Shown: positions 44,272-54,405, numbered from the stretch's first letter. The stretch is 64,000 nucleotides of DNA from Marimicrobium sp913061115 (GCF_047729875.1 NZ_CP159826.1:1054001-1118000); one strand, 5' to 3'. The notes: generated by a model from the sequence alone, not told the origin. A program made the numbers and translations.

Positions 44272-44419
44272 CCTAGTCGCTAAACACTCTGATTTGCACC
44301 ACCCGGCGATAAAATGACAGCGAGAGATCGAAAGGCGCTTATTGCCAATGGTTTATGTCATCCAATAGCAGTGGCGCGCCGTAAGGGAGTATCATCTGGC
44401 TTTAAAGGAGAATATTTTA

Positions 44420-45526
44420 GTGGTCAATATCGGCAAGAAGGCTTTGCGTGGCGTGTTGCTGAGCACGGTATTTTTTCTTTTGAGCGCCTGCAGCGATGGC
44501 AATGATTCGTCTAGTGTAGCGACGCCAGGGCCTTATGCGGACGAGGCCCTGTGGCTATGCAAACCAGGGATAGAGACCGACAGGTGCCTGGAGTTGGATC
44601 AGACAATCACTTATGTTTATGAAGATGGCAATACGGCAGTATTTGAGCATGAGACTGTCGTTGATGCTCCTTTTGATTGTTTCTATGTCTACCCAACGGT
44701 AGATATGCGGAGCGAGCCTGGAAACATGCTCGACCTCTCCGACGATACCCTGATGTTGCGGCCTCTCTACAATCAAGCAGCCCGCTTTACGCAACTGTGC
44801 GACATGTATGCACCGAAGTATCGGCAGATGACGATTGGGACGTATACGTTAGAGAACCCTTTTGACAGTGAGTATTTTCAGCTCGGTTATTCGGATGTAG
44901 AAGAGGCCTTTAATCAGTACCTTTTGGAGAATCCTGGCCGCAATTTTGTACTCATGGGGCATTCGCAGGGTTCTCATGTCCTGCTACAGCTTCTTCAAAA
45001 CCGTATCGATAATGATGAGGCCCTAAGAGCTAGGATGATCTCTGCGCTGACGATTGGACCTACAGGCCGGCTGAAAGTCCCAGTCGGCGAGTTGTCTGGG
45101 GGTACCTTGGATAATATAGCCCTGTGTAGCTATGAGAGCGAGACAGGCTGTATCGTGGCCTACGATAGTATCGCCGCGGGAGATGAAGCGCAGCGGCCAG
45201 TCCCGTTGCAGCCGCGCCCGTGCGTGAATCCAACCGAGTTGGGTGGGGAGCCAGGGATCGCCGCCATGACGATTTATAACAGCGACGAGGGCATCCCTTT
45301 CCCGGAGGGGGTAGAGACCTATTGGATTGGCTATCTTGGTCTGTACTCCGCAGCCTGTGAAAGCGACGGTTTCCTAGGGATTGGTGTCGCCCCCGGGCAG
45401 ACTACTGTTTACACACCTGAGCTGATCCAAACATTTTTCGGTGGGTCGTCACTGCATCTGGCAGATTACAATTTTGGAATGGGTGACCTGTTGAGAATTG
45501 TTGACACTCACGCCGCTAATTTCTGA
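44420..45526 (+). CDS. DUF3089 alpha/beta-hydrolase-like lipoprotein
   Basis: 368 residues from GTG 44420 (AGGAG upstream). Lipobox LLSAC at about residue 24. The DUF3089 core includes FDCFYVYPTVD, YAPKYRQMT and the nucleophile elbow GHSQGS (Ser about 183). C-terminal region has paired cysteines. Expected periplasmic or outer-membrane-anchored esterase; substrate unknown. Transcribed divergently from the YiiX-like gene with about 150 bp between. Confidence 0.85.
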   Translation: MVNIGKKALRGVLLSTVFFLLSACSDGNDSSSVATPGPYADEALWLCKPGIETDRCLELDQTITYVYEDGNTAVFEHETVVDAPFDCFYVYPTVDMRSEPGNMLDLSDDTLMLRPLYNQAARFTQLCDMYAPKYRQMTIGTYTLENPFDSEYFQLGYSDVEEAFNQYLLENPGRNFVLMGHSQGSHVLLQLLQNRIDNDEALRARMISALTIGPTGRLKVPVGELSGGTLDNIALCSYESETGCIVAYDSIAAGDEAQRPVPLQPRPCVNPTELGGEPGIAAMTIYNSDEGIPFPEGVETYWIGYLGLYSAACESDGFLGIGVAPGQTTVYTPELIQTFFGGSSLHLADYNFGMGDLLRIVDTHAANF

Positions 45527-45551
45527 GGGTTTAACGCGTTAGGTGGTTTTT

Positions 45552-46532
45552 TCACTGCTGCAGGTATGGGAGTACTTGGTTTTCAAACAGGCGCAGCATT
45601 TCCCATGCGCGTGCGGGCTCGATGCCCGCTAGCAGTGGATTAAGATAGAGCACAGTATCGTCACCCAGTTCGCTGAAGAGTGCCAGAGACTGCTCTGGAG
45701 TGAGTACTCGATAGGCTGGACTTTGCCGCACCGTTTCCGGTGTTATGCCGCCCGCATAGGGCCCTGCAGCTTTGCCGAAGGCCTCTCGCGTCCAGGTGCT
45801 GTAAGAGATAAGTTGGTGACACACGTGGGGATAGATCCACTCCCAGTCTTTGTCCGGGTGCTCCGAAATCCAGAGAAATATAGGGCCCTGCGCCGGGTAG
45901 GGGCCAGGATCAGTTTTGCCAATGGCAATGCACTCATCCCTGTAGGGTGGCCAGAGGCGAGCATCCAGTGGCGGGAACCAGTCATCAGCGATGTGCGCGG
46001 CGCGGCGAGCGGCAGCCGGCGAACTGCCACCCAGCAATATAGGCGGTGGACCTGGCTCCGGAGCGGGCGTGATGTGGCAGCGTCGTCCCTGCCATTCGAA
46101 GGGCTCGCCAGTCCACGCCAGTCTGAGAAACTGACAGGTCTCCCCCATGAATTTCCAGCGGTCTTTGAGGTCGCGTCCAAACGTTTCAAACTCACTAGGA
46201 CGGTAGCCCGCGCCGATTCCGAGCAGCAGACGGCCGTTAGAGATGGTCTGGGTTACCGCCGCGTCCTCTGCTAATTTGGGTAGATCGTACAATGGGGCGA
46301 GCAGCACCGAAGTGCGTATTTTCAGATTGCGTGTACGCGCGGCCATAGCGCTAGCTAAAATCAATGGCGAGGGATTGTAACCGTCTTCGCTGCCGTGATG
46401 TTCGCCCAGCCCCACGAGGTCAAAACCGAGATCATCGGCCCAGGCAACCTGATCTAGCGCGGCATCATATAAGCGATTGCGCGCGGCACCAAAGTCAGGT
46501 GTCCGCATGTCGTAGGTTAGGCAAAGTTCCAT
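45552..46532 (-). CDS. Luciferase-like (LLM class) flavin-dependent oxidoreductase
   Basis: 326 residues, TIM-barrel. GLGEHHGSEDGYNPSPLILA, LAPLYDLPKLAEDAAVTQTI and GRLLLGIGAGYRPSEFETFG are typical of the LLM/F420-dependent-like branch. FMN or F420 use cannot be decided; in proteobacteria FMN is more likely. Converges with the DUF3089 lipoprotein and diverges from the DUF1993 gene. Substrate unknown. Confidence 0.9.
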   Translation of the reverse strand: MELCLTYDMRTPDFGAARNRLYDAALDQVAWADDLGFDLVGLGEHHGSEDGYNPSPLILASAMAARTRNLKIRTSVLLAPLYDLPKLAEDAAVTQTISNGRLLLGIGAGYRPSEFETFGRDLKDRWKFMGETCQFLRLAWTGEPFEWQGRRCHITPAPEPGPPPILLGGSSPAAARRAAHIADDWFPPLDARLWPPYRDECIAIGKTDPGPYPAQGPIFLWISEHPDKDWEWIYPHVCHQLISYSTWTREAFGKAAGPYAGGITPETVRQSPAYRVLTPEQSLALFSELGDDTVLYLNPLLAGIEPARAWEMLRLFENQVLPYLQQ

Positions 46533-46650
46533 GATTTCATTCCTTTGTCTGATAGCGGCAGTTGCGCCAACACTCTCTTCTGTTCAAACCGAATCGTTTT
46601 ATATTATGATGCAGCTGAATTTTTCTTCCAACTACCAAAGGATTTTTACA

Positions 46651-47232
46651 TTGAGTGACCTAATGTACCAGAGCTCTAAACCGGTGTTTATTCACAACCT
46701 CAAAAACCTTTCGAGTATTCTGAAGACCGCAGCCCGTGATGCGAAAGCACGGGGTATTGATCCTGCAGTGATGTTGAATGCGCGGCTCTCCCCTGACATG
46801 CTCCCCTTGACGCGCCAGGTTCAAATGGTGACTGACCATGCCAAGGGTTGCTGTTCGCGTCTTGCGAGTGTTGAGGCCCCGGCATTTTCTGACAACGAGA
46901 CAACGTTTGCCGAGCTTGAGGCCCGCATTCAGAACACAGTGCGTTTCCTTCGGGCTCTAAAGGCCTCACAGTTTGTGGGTAGTGAGAGCAGAGAGATTGT
47001 GATGCAGTTACCCATTGGAACGTTAAGTTTCAGCGGGATTGATTTTTTGAATGGCTGGTCATTACCCAATTTCTATTTTCACTATTCGACGGTCTACAAT
47101 ATTTTGCGCCACAACGGCGTTGTCATTGGCAAGCTGGATTTACTGGGTGTGATGCCTGGCATGAAGGCCAAGGGAAAGATAAAAAAAATGATGGATGCCA
47201 AGCCCGCTGCGAAGGCAAAGAAAAAGCGTTAA
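46651..47232 (+). CDS. DUF1993-family protein
   Basis: 193 residues. The DUF1993 pattern is clear: FIHNLKNLSSILKTAARDAK, RGIDPAVMLNARLSPDMLPL, TRQVQMVTDHAKGCCSRL and FYFHYSTVYNILRHNGVVIG. It is a helical four-helix protein related to DinB-like folds. The tail is rich in Lys/Ala. I start at TTG 46651 (AAAGGA at 7-nt spacing) giving MSDLMYQSS; the longer frame from 46531 overlaps the divergent gene's start. Function unknown. Confidence 0.8.
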   Translation: MSDLMYQSSKPVFIHNLKNLSSILKTAARDAKARGIDPAVMLNARLSPDMLPLTRQVQMVTDHAKGCCSRLASVEAPAFSDNETTFAELEARIQNTVRFLRALKASQFVGSESREIVMQLPIGTLSFSGIDFLNGWSLPNFYFHYSTVYNILRHNGVVIGKLDLLGVMPGMKAKGKIKKMMDAKPAAKAKKKR

Positions 47233-47366
47233 CGGTATACGCTGCATCATCGGTATAACGCTTGCTCGTATTGTATACACGGCCAAAGCAGAGACATTTA
47301 TTTCCTCCTGACAGGGAGTATGGGAAAATAAGACTTAATTGGCCACGGTTTGATCCGAGGTAAATA

Positions 47367-48191
47367 ATGTTTACAATAAAACCTATTGCGGCTGCCCTCG
47401 GTGCAGAGCTTCACGGGGTTGATCTGTGCGCAGATTTGTCCAGTGCCGTGTATCAAGAAATTCGCCGCTTGTTAGTCAAGCATCAGGTGATTTTTTTCCG
47501 CGATCAAAATATTAGCCCTGCGCAACACAAAGCCCTGGCGGAGTCCTTTGGTCCACTGCAGACACACCCGGCCTATGACACGATTGCAGGCTTTCCAGAG
47601 ATTACTGTTTTGGAAAGTACCGCAGACAAACCGAGTAAGATTGAGGCGTGGCATAGTGATATGACATTTCGCCAACACCCCCCATTAGGTTCCGTATTGC
47701 GTTCTAAAATTTGTCCTCCCGCAGGCGGAGACACCTTGTGGGCCAGCATGACGGCTGCTTATGACGGTTTATCAAAGCCAATGCAAGAATTTTTGGCCAA
47801 TTTAACCGCAGAACATGACTTCAGCTTCGGCTTTAAGGAAAGTCTGGCTGAGCCCGGAGGGAGGGAGCGCTTGGCGAAAGCTGTTGCTGACAATCCTCCA
47901 GTAAACCATCGTGTTATTCAAACCCATCCGGAAAGTGGAAAAAAAGTCATCTTTGTCAATTCACTATTTACCACACGGATAGTGGAGCTCGAAGAAAATG
48001 AAAGTAGAGCGGTGTTAAAATTTCTTCTTGAGCATGTGACGGCGCCAGACTATACCTGCCGTTTTCAATGGCGACCAAATTCAATCGCAATATGGGACAA
48101 TCGTAGCACCCAGCACAAACCGATTAACGATTACTTTCCTGCGCATAGACGTCTAGAGCGTATTGCAATTGACGGTGATCGGCCCTACTAG
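47367..48191 (+). CDS. TauD/TfdA-family Fe(II)/2-oxoglutarate dioxygenase
   Basis: 274 residues. Iron ligands HxD in AWHSDMTF and distal His in WDNRSTQHKPINDY; the 2-oxoglutarate-binding Arg is RRLERIAIDGDRPY. The opening IAAALGAELHGVDL is closer to true taurine dioxygenases than the copy at 15590. It may release sulfite from taurine or similar sulfonates, but no sulfonate transport genes are next to it. Confidence 0.92.
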   Translation: MFTIKPIAAALGAELHGVDLCADLSSAVYQEIRRLLVKHQVIFFRDQNISPAQHKALAESFGPLQTHPAYDTIAGFPEITVLESTADKPSKIEAWHSDMTFRQHPPLGSVLRSKICPPAGGDTLWASMTAAYDGLSKPMQEFLANLTAEHDFSFGFKESLAEPGGRERLAKAVADNPPVNHRVIQTHPESGKKVIFVNSLFTTRIVELEENESRAVLKFLLEHVTAPDYTCRFQWRPNSIAIWDNRSTQHKPINDYFPAHRRLERIAIDGDRPY

Positions 48192-48640
48192 GAATGTGTC
48201 ACCGACATGATGTTGTTACAATTTTCTATTGTCGCAATGTCGGATTTTCTGCCAACTCGAGCGACATGAACCATCACGCCTTCCATGCTCGGTCACTGCG
48301 CGACCGTGCCAATGCCGTCGGTCTCGAGAACGCGGTCTATGCATAAGGGCTCAGTATGGATGGGTGACACTGTTTCGGAGACAGAGGGGGGCGGCCCGCC
48401 GATGGTGATGCCTCGTTCAGCAAGAATATCTTCGATGTCACAGTGACTCAGATTGAAACGATCGCAGGCCAGACCTGGATAACTGACGATGACTGAAGCT
48501 AACCGGCGGCGCTTGCGAGTGCTTATCCAATGATTTTAACAAGATCGGTTAGTTAATTTGGCACTACTCTAAATTAGCGAGGACGCCGTAGAAAATTTAA
48601 AGCGTGGATCGAGTGCCAGCCCGACCCAGCTTGTGCAGGC
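48192..48640. other. 450-bp region between convergent genes with transposase debris
   Basis: No intact gene. A minus-strand IS6-type transposase relic is listed separately. The remaining sequence shows nothing I recognise. Confidence 0.4.
48399..48489 (-). pseudogene. IS6-family transposase N-terminal relic
   Basis: About 30 codons read YPGLACDRFNLSHCDIEDIL then AERGITI. This is the start region of IS6-family DDE transposases (RFNLSHRDVEDLLAERGITV). The catalytic core is gone. An old insertion scar between the TauD and acylase genes. Confidence 0.65.
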
Positions 48641-51121
48641 TTACTCGCCTTCCAATATTAGCGTTTCGCCTATCTGTGCGGCCTGAATTTCCTCCTCACA
48701 GAAGGGAAAACGCACCCATTCTTTTTTCGCATAGAGTCTGGTCTGGTCGGCGTAGTGCGGCGAAGTCGGCTGTACACTCTGAGAGTGAACCAGCATCGTG
48801 TCCGCAATCGGACAGTCGCTGCCATCCCAGGTGACTGCCTGAATATAGGAGTTACCTGCACGCGGATTGCGGTAACCACCCTCGCTGAGGCCAGAGCTGA
48901 TGGCGCCGAAAATGCCCGCCGGCCCCGAGCCACCGTGAATGGGAATACATTCGTCGTTGCGTTCCAAACATTGAAGGTCGCCCCAGACAGCATCCAGCGC
49001 TACATTGGCATCAGAGAGCCGCCGGTAGGCTCGCAGCAGCGAATCGATTACCAGCGTTCGGTTAGCCTCCACCGAGATATCGATACCGCGGGGCGTGTTA
49101 ATCGGGTCTGCAGAGTTGTAATCTATCTCCCAGAATTGATCACCGACCACCACGTTCTGGAATTCGCTGCCCAGTTCGTCACGAATACCGCCCCAGAACT
49201 CGACGAACACGTGGATGCCTATACTATCGACATTGGCGTATCGGTCCCAGTTTTCAAGTACAGTACACGTTTCGGTCAATGCCTCGTCGGTGGCCTGTTC
49301 GGTTTCTGGGTTAGGGTTACTGAGAAAGTCGCTACAGATTTCCAGCACGTCGTCCAGTGTAATTTCTGCCGCGTGAACCTTGTTCGAGTACATCACCGTT
49401 TTCAGAGTCTCTAGGTCGAACAGCGGCGCATCGCTGAGGCCGTCGGTGCCCGCGAGTCGATCGGCGATCATGAGATGGGTTTTGCGGGTACGCATAAATT
49501 GTTGATCACCCTCGTGGCCCATCCAGCCGAAAACGACGGGAAATCCCTCCAATGGTTTCGTTGCGTCACTGAGCCAGTAGCTATTGTTGCTGTTGCCGGC
49601 CGTGCCTCGTCCTAGGTACTGGGGGTGTGCATCAAGACCGTACACATTGCTGCCGAGGGGAGAGTCTGCATCCTCGCCCCATTCGCACTCAGAGCGGCTG
49701 CCGTCCAAACCGGTGAAAGCATTACTCGACACGGAGGCGACAATGCCCATGATGCCAGTCTGACAGTCGTCCAGTTGGGCCTGAGTCACGTGCGGCACGG
49801 CACTGATCTGGCCGTAGTACATGGCCCCGTGGCGGTCCGCTGCGAACTCGTGAAACACCGGATTGCCCATATCTCTCAGGGCCTCACGGTACTCCTCCAT
49901 ATTGCTAGCCTGAGCTTTTTTGACGAAGGTCGTCAGGGATCGCAAGCCGGTATCAAGGTTGGCGTCGCGCATGGTGATCAGGGTCCCGGAAAAAGTTGGC
50001 CAACCGCCAATGGCGGGGTCTACGCCGCCGAGGTCCAGCACGAGGCCATATTGGGTGCTGTAAAAAATACGGTCCACGGTTTCCAGGGATCCGTCCTCCT
50101 GCAGTTGCTGGGCCGATACGGTGGTTGCCTGAATGTCGCGCCACTGCCCGTCGTAGTCATACTGCATGGGGTTGTCGGGGTTCAGTGTCACCTCGTAAAG
50201 TGTGAAGCGGGTGGCGTAGTCCACGGTGTGCGTCCAGGCCACGTCCCGTGTAAAACCAATGCCGATCCAAGGCAGACCCTGCAATGAGGCACCCGCTGCA
50301 TCGTACTCGCCGGGGATGGTCAGGTGCGCTTCATACCAGCGACCGGAGCCATTCCAGGGCTGATGTGGGTTGCCTAGCAACATGCCGAGGCCGGATTGGG
50401 TGGCGTCACCGCCAGCAACTATTGCGTTGCTGCCCACCTCGGAAGGCCGAATGTTGTCACCCAGTATCTTCAGGTTTTGATACAGGCTAGGACTTACTTC
50501 CTGCAAATTGGCCGAAGCCACCTGCTGTGAGGGCGGCCCCTCGACCGCGAGGATTGCGTCACGCACAATACCCTGGTCGGTGCTGGCCTGAAGTGCGATC
50601 TTGCGCAGGTACATCATGAGGTCGAGTTGATCGAAGCTGTATACCCAGGGCTCGCTGCGACAGCCATTTTCGCCCTCAGGAAGGTTGTCGATGCCAGTTT
50701 CATCGAGGTAGCGGTTCATCCCGGCGGCAAAACCTGTCACCAGGTCGCGGTCGCGTTGGGGTAGGACGTCGAAAAAATCTGCCTTGAATTGCTCCTTGTT
50801 GCCATTAAGATAGCGCCACAGGTGATCGCGTTCCACTTGGCTACCGGTCAATTCTGCCCAGCGTCCCCCGGCCTGTGCAATTTCGCGCATGGTGACGCAA
50901 AAGTTATCTTGAGAGTAGGCATAGCCATAACCGTACCCCAGGCTGCCCCAGTTTTCCGCCTTCACGTGGGGAATACCGAACTCGGTACGGCGGATTTCAG
51001 CGCTATAGCTAGCGCCCGTGGTTGGCTGACCGGGGTCCCCGCCGTTGTCGTTATTGCTGTCGCTGCAGGCTGTCAGTGTTAAAATAAGGGTGAGGGCAAT
51101 ACAGGGGGTACTGAGGCGCAC
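48641..51121 (-). CDS. Penicillin-acylase-family Ntn hydrolase, lipoprotein
   Basis: 826 residues. Lipobox LTLTAC (Cys19) after a short signal, then the alpha-chain (IRRTEFGIPHVKAENWGSLG, typical). The autocatalytic site is at Gly230-Ser231 in SEVGSNAIVAGGDATQSG; Ser231 would be the N-terminal nucleophile of the beta-chain. The beta-chain has LLGNPHQPWNGSGRWYEAHL and HGMYYG-like sequence. The family includes penicillin G acylases and quorum-quenching acyl-homoserine-lactone acylases (PvdQ/QuiP). Most lack a lipid anchor, so envelope attachment is mildly unusual. Substrate inferred only as an amide with an acyl side chain. Confidence 0.92.
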   Translation of the reverse strand: MRLSTPCIALTLILTLTACSDSNNDNGGDPGQPTTGASYSAEIRRTEFGIPHVKAENWGSLGYGYGYAYSQDNFCVTMREIAQAGGRWAELTGSQVERDHLWRYLNGNKEQFKADFFDVLPQRDRDLVTGFAAGMNRYLDETGIDNLPEGENGCRSEPWVYSFDQLDLMMYLRKIALQASTDQGIVRDAILAVEGPPSQQVASANLQEVSPSLYQNLKILGDNIRPSEVGSNAIVAGGDATQSGLGMLLGNPHQPWNGSGRWYEAHLTIPGEYDAAGASLQGLPWIGIGFTRDVAWTHTVDYATRFTLYEVTLNPDNPMQYDYDGQWRDIQATTVSAQQLQEDGSLETVDRIFYSTQYGLVLDLGGVDPAIGGWPTFSGTLITMRDANLDTGLRSLTTFVKKAQASNMEEYREALRDMGNPVFHEFAADRHGAMYYGQISAVPHVTQAQLDDCQTGIMGIVASVSSNAFTGLDGSRSECEWGEDADSPLGSNVYGLDAHPQYLGRGTAGNSNNSYWLSDATKPLEGFPVVFGWMGHEGDQQFMRTRKTHLMIADRLAGTDGLSDAPLFDLETLKTVMYSNKVHAAEITLDDVLEICSDFLSNPNPETEQATDEALTETCTVLENWDRYANVDSIGIHVFVEFWGGIRDELGSEFQNVVVGDQFWEIDYNSADPINTPRGIDISVEANRTLVIDSLLRAYRRLSDANVALDAVWGDLQCLERNDECIPIHGGSGPAGIFGAISSGLSEGGYRNPRAGNSYIQAVTWDGSDCPIADTMLVHSQSVQPTSPHYADQTRLYAKKEWVRFPFCEEEIQAAQIGETLILEGE

Positions 51122-51530
51122 GGCTTTTCTCCAATCGATCGTAATAATTTCTAGTAACTATGATACAAAAAATTTTGCCATCTAGTCTACAGACGGCGCG
51201 TCACTGCTATCGGATGACATGAAATGTAGCTGTGTCGGCAACCGTTTGATAAATTGACCTAGACTGAGGTTAGACAGTAGTCGCCAGACCGTGCAGAAAA
51301 TGGTGTCGGCAAACACCCTGAAACGGGTTTAAGTATGACAGTTGTCGGTTGCAGAATTCATCCCATTCCGCCACAGACTCGATTTAGAACGCTTCTTTTT
51401 AGAAAATTTTAATTTTGTTTATACACGGCAATTGATAGTCTTGCGTGCGAAGCGACTATTTTTTTGGGGTTAGCTGTATCAGTAAGCCGATGCTGAGAAA
51501 CTGTCGGCTAATAGTGTATGAGAAGAAATT
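51122..51530. other. 410-bp upstream region of the AGCS symporter
   Basis: No gene. It holds a hairpin followed by a T-run (listed separately) and a second hairpin (AGCCGA...TCGGCT, about 51485-51511) close to the ribosome site. I searched by eye for a glycine riboswitch and did not see one. Confidence 0.4.
51435..51465 (+). terminator. Terminator-like hairpin in the leader of the AGCS gene
   Basis: ATAGT-CTT ... AAG-(CG)-ACTAT with a two-base bulge is followed by seven T. It lies about 65 bp before the start codon, on the coding strand, so it could be an attenuator. The stem is short. Confidence 0.35.
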
Positions 51531-53087
51531 ATGGAAAATCCTATTCAAGCCTCTGCTACCTGCAGGTTTTTGTTTGCGGCATTACTTCTGCCATTAAGTC
51601 TGTCGGTTTCCGCTGCAGGCATCGATGCCAGTATCAATGAAGCAATGGCACCTATTACGGATGCCGTTGCAGGGTTCATTTTCTATGAGGTGACAATCTT
51701 TGGCAGTCAGCTGCCGTTGATCATTCTCTGGCTCATGTCGGCGGCGGTATTTTTTACCTTCTATTTTGGTTTTATAAACCTGCGCGGTTTCAAGCACGCG
51801 TTTCAATTGTTGCGCGGTGATTATGCTAAACCGGGCGATCGCGGTGAAGTTTCTCATTTTCAGGCGCTGGCTACCGCTGTTTCCGGCACAGTAGGTATCG
51901 GCAATATCAGCAGCGTCGCCATTGTGATAAGTATCGGCGGTCCAGGTGCAACCTTCTGGTTAATGATAGCGGGCTTCTTTGGCATGTCGACGAAGTTTGC
52001 GGAATGTGTGGCTGGGGTGAAGTACCGGAAGATCAACGCTGATGGTAGTGTCTCTGGTGGTCCGATGTACTATCTGCAAGAGGGTCTGAAGGAACGCAAC
52101 CTTGGCTGGCTGGGAAAGCCAATGGCTTATTTTTATGCATGTTCCATCGTGATTGGCTGCCTCGGCATCGGCAATATGTTCCAGTCTAATCAGGCGTTCC
52201 AACAATTCGTAGTCGTCACCGGTGGCGCTGACAGTTTTTTTCAGGACAAGGGCTGGTTATTCGGGATAGCTCTGGCCGTTACAGTGGGTTTTGTCATCAT
52301 AGGAGGGATTAAGAGTATCGCTAGTGTTGTCAGTAAGCTGGTGCCATTCATGGCCCTGATGTATGTAGTCGGCTCTTTACTGGTGATTGCTCTTAACGCC
52401 GAAAAATTGCCTTGGGCTATCACGGCAATTGTCACTGAGGCATTTAATCCGACTGCCATGGGGGGCGGCATGCTGGGCATTATGATCATGGGATTCCAAC
52501 GCGCCGCATTTTCCAATGAAGCTGGCATCGGCTCGGCCGCGATTGCACACTCTGCGGTGCGCACTAACGAGCCTGCTACAGAAGGGTTTGTGGGCTTAAT
52601 GGAGCCGTTTATCGATACCGTTGTGATCTGCACACTGACTGCCCTTGTGATTATCACAACGGTATATGAGCCGAGTCTCGCTGACAGCGGAATACAAGGC
52701 ATAGAACTCGCATCTAGAGCTTTCGGCAGCACGCTGAGCTGGTCTACGATACCGCTTTCTTTTATCGCGGTGCTATTTGCCTTTTCCACTATGTTGTCCT
52801 GGTCCTACTACGGATTGAAGGGCTGGACCTATATCTTAGGAGAATCGAAAAAAGCCGAGGTTATATTCAAAGTTATTTTTTGTAGTTTTGGTGCCTTAGG
52901 CTGCATGATTCAATTGGACGCGGTTTTGAATTTTTCCGATGCGTTGGTTTTTGTAATCGCTTTGCCGAATATTTTGGGCCTGTATATTCTGGCACCCATC
53001 ATCAAGCGTGAACTGAAGAGCTATCAGGCTAGATTGAAAAGCGGTGAAATTCAGAACCTGCGAAAGAGCAAGAGTCTAGATATCTAG
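51531..53087 (+). CDS. Sodium:alanine/glycine symporter (AGCS family)
   Basis: 518 residues with about ten membrane helices. AGCS signatures: FQALATAVSGTVGIGNISSV and GGPGATFWLMIAGFFGMSTKFAEC near the N-terminus, then FSNEAGIGSAAIAHSAV. An N-terminal extra hydrophobic segment (LSLSVSAAG) may be a signal peptide, as in several marine members. It imports alanine, glycine or similar amino acids with Na+. ATG 51531 follows a weak GAGAAG ribosome site. Confidence 0.95.
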   Translation: MENPIQASATCRFLFAALLLPLSLSVSAAGIDASINEAMAPITDAVAGFIFYEVTIFGSQLPLIILWLMSAAVFFTFYFGFINLRGFKHAFQLLRGDYAKPGDRGEVSHFQALATAVSGTVGIGNISSVAIVISIGGPGATFWLMIAGFFGMSTKFAECVAGVKYRKINADGSVSGGPMYYLQEGLKERNLGWLGKPMAYFYACSIVIGCLGIGNMFQSNQAFQQFVVVTGGADSFFQDKGWLFGIALAVTVGFVIIGGIKSIASVVSKLVPFMALMYVVGSLLVIALNAEKLPWAITAIVTEAFNPTAMGGGMLGIMIMGFQRAAFSNEAGIGSAAIAHSAVRTNEPATEGFVGLMEPFIDTVVICTLTALVIITTVYEPSLADSGIQGIELASRAFGSTLSWSTIPLSFIAVLFAFSTMLSWSYYGLKGWTYILGESKKAEVIFKVIFCSFGALGCMIQLDAVLNFSDALVFVIALPNILGLYILAPIIKRELKSYQARLKSGEIQNLRKSKSLDI

Positions 53088-53128
53088 AGGGTATAAGCAC
53101 TTCGGAAACGGCATTCACAAGTCGCCGG

Positions 53129-53905
53129 CTAGCGACAGGTGTACCCCCCGTCGATCACTAGCTCAGAGCCAGTCATATACTTAGACTCTTCTGAAGCCAA
53201 AAACAGGCAGCCGTTGGCGATGTCGAGTGGTTCGCCCATGGTTTTTAAGGGTATCTCCCGCATCAGATTGGCGTGCATCTCTGCGGCAACCTCTGGGGCT
53301 AGGCTGCCAATGCCGTCGGTGACCATGGGTGTAAGGATATAACCCGGATGTACTGAGTTGACGCGAATGTTGTAGTCCTCCTTCGCGCAGTGCAGGGCGG
53401 CTGATTTGGTGAAGATACGCACTCCACCTTTGCTCGCGTTGTAGGCTGCGGTAAGTGCCTCACCGATAATACCTTCGATGGAAGAGATATTGATGATCGA
53501 GCCGCCGTTGACTTTCATGGCCGACACGCCTGCGCGAGTACCCATAAATACTGCCTCTAGGTTGACGGCTTGCGTTTTTCGCCAATCGGAAAGGCTGGTG
53601 CTCTCTACAGTGCCGGTGATGACAATACCGGCATTGTTCACGAGGATATCGAGGTGCCCCTCGGCGGTAATAATCTCCTGCATTAAGACATCCCAGTCAG
53701 CTTCATCGGTAACATCCTGACGCCGGGCGGTGGCCTTACCTCCTGCGTCAGTAATAGCTGTGGCGATGCTTGCAACGCTGTTGAGGTTGATGTCGGTGAG
53801 AAAGACGTGGGCACCTTCTTCGGCAAAGCGAGTTGCCGTGGCAGCTCCAAGACCACTGCCAGCGCCCGTTACCAGTGCTACTTTATTCTCCAGTCTACGA
53901 TTCAT
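53129..53905 (-). CDS. Short-chain dehydrogenase/reductase (SDR)
   Basis: 258 residues. TGAGSGLGAATA, Asp in FLTDINLNS (NAD-type), NNAGIV, catalytic Ser in INISSIEG, YNASKGGV (YxxxK), and ending YMTGSELVIDGGYTCR. The stretch is close to cyclopentanol or 3-alpha-hydroxysteroid-type SDRs. The start is 20 bp after the thioesterase stop on the same strand, so the two form an operon. Confidence 0.93.
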   Translation of the reverse strand: MNRRLENKVALVTGAGSGLGAATATRFAEEGAHVFLTDINLNSVASIATAITDAGGKATARRQDVTDEADWDVLMQEIITAEGHLDILVNNAGIVITGTVESTSLSDWRKTQAVNLEAVFMGTRAGVSAMKVNGGSIINISSIEGIIGEALTAAYNASKGGVRIFTKSAALHCAKEDYNIRVNSVHPGYILTPMVTDGIGSLAPEVAAEMHANLMREIPLKTMGEPLDIANGCLFLASEESKYMTGSELVIDGGYTCR

Positions 53906-53925
53906 TGCAATCTCCGGTAAATCGG

Positions 53926-54405
53926 TTAGCGGCGAATACCTAGGTTGCGGCCGAAGCCAGCGGGCACGCCGAGATGTTTGCCTAGGTCAAGTTGCTCTTG
54001 AAAGCGCTGCAGTTGCTCTTCGGTAAAACCTGTACCGCGTCGTGTCTCCATGTCTATATACATTGTTAGACACTCGTTCGTAGCGGCAATATAGCCTTCA
54101 TCAGCATGGTACATAGTGTGGAAGTAGTGCAACCGCTTGCTGTCATAATCCACCAGTTGACTGGTGAAGCGCAGCGCGTCATCGGCGACGACCTCGTGGA
54201 TAAAATCGATATTGGAGCCAAGGGTAAATGTTGAGTGGTTACTGGTTTGCAGGTGTGCAATGCCGATATCGAGAAAGTCGAAATAGGAATCGGTGGCAAT
54301 GTGGTCGAATGCCACCAGGTAATAGCCCATGTTCATGTGACCGTTATAGTCGATCCACTCAGGTTTTACTACTGCAGTACTGTTGAATAACAGTGTGTCT
54401 GGCAT
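53926..54405 (-). CDS. Acyl-CoA thioesterase, hotdog fold (4HBT type)
   Basis: 159 residues. WIDYNGHMNMGYYLVAFDHI carries the family's Asp and His near the active site; FTSQLVDYDSKRLHYFHTMY forms the next strands. Single hotdog domain. Expected to hydrolyse acyl-CoA or carnitinyl-CoA-like thioesters in the cytoplasm. First gene of an operon with the SDR. Upstream (54406-54885) is non-coding as far as I can see. Confidence 0.88.
   Translation of the reverse strand: MPDTLLFNSTAVVKPEWIDYNGHMNMGYYLVAFDHIATDSYFDFLDIGIAHLQTSNHSTFTLGSNIDFIHEVVADDALRFTSQLVDYDSKRLHYFHTMYHADEGYIAATNECLTMYIDMETRRGTGFTEEQLQRFQEQLDLGKHLGVPAGFGRNLGIRR

Noticed and set aside
48755..50287. Two plus-strand frames of about 220 residues
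   Set aside because: Antisense to the penicillin-acylase-family gene, whose motifs and lipobox are clear.
51122..51530. Glycine riboswitch before the AGCS symporter
   Set aside because: AGCS genes in Vibrio carry one, but the conserved glycine-aptamer sequences are not seen here; only a terminator-like hairpin is present.
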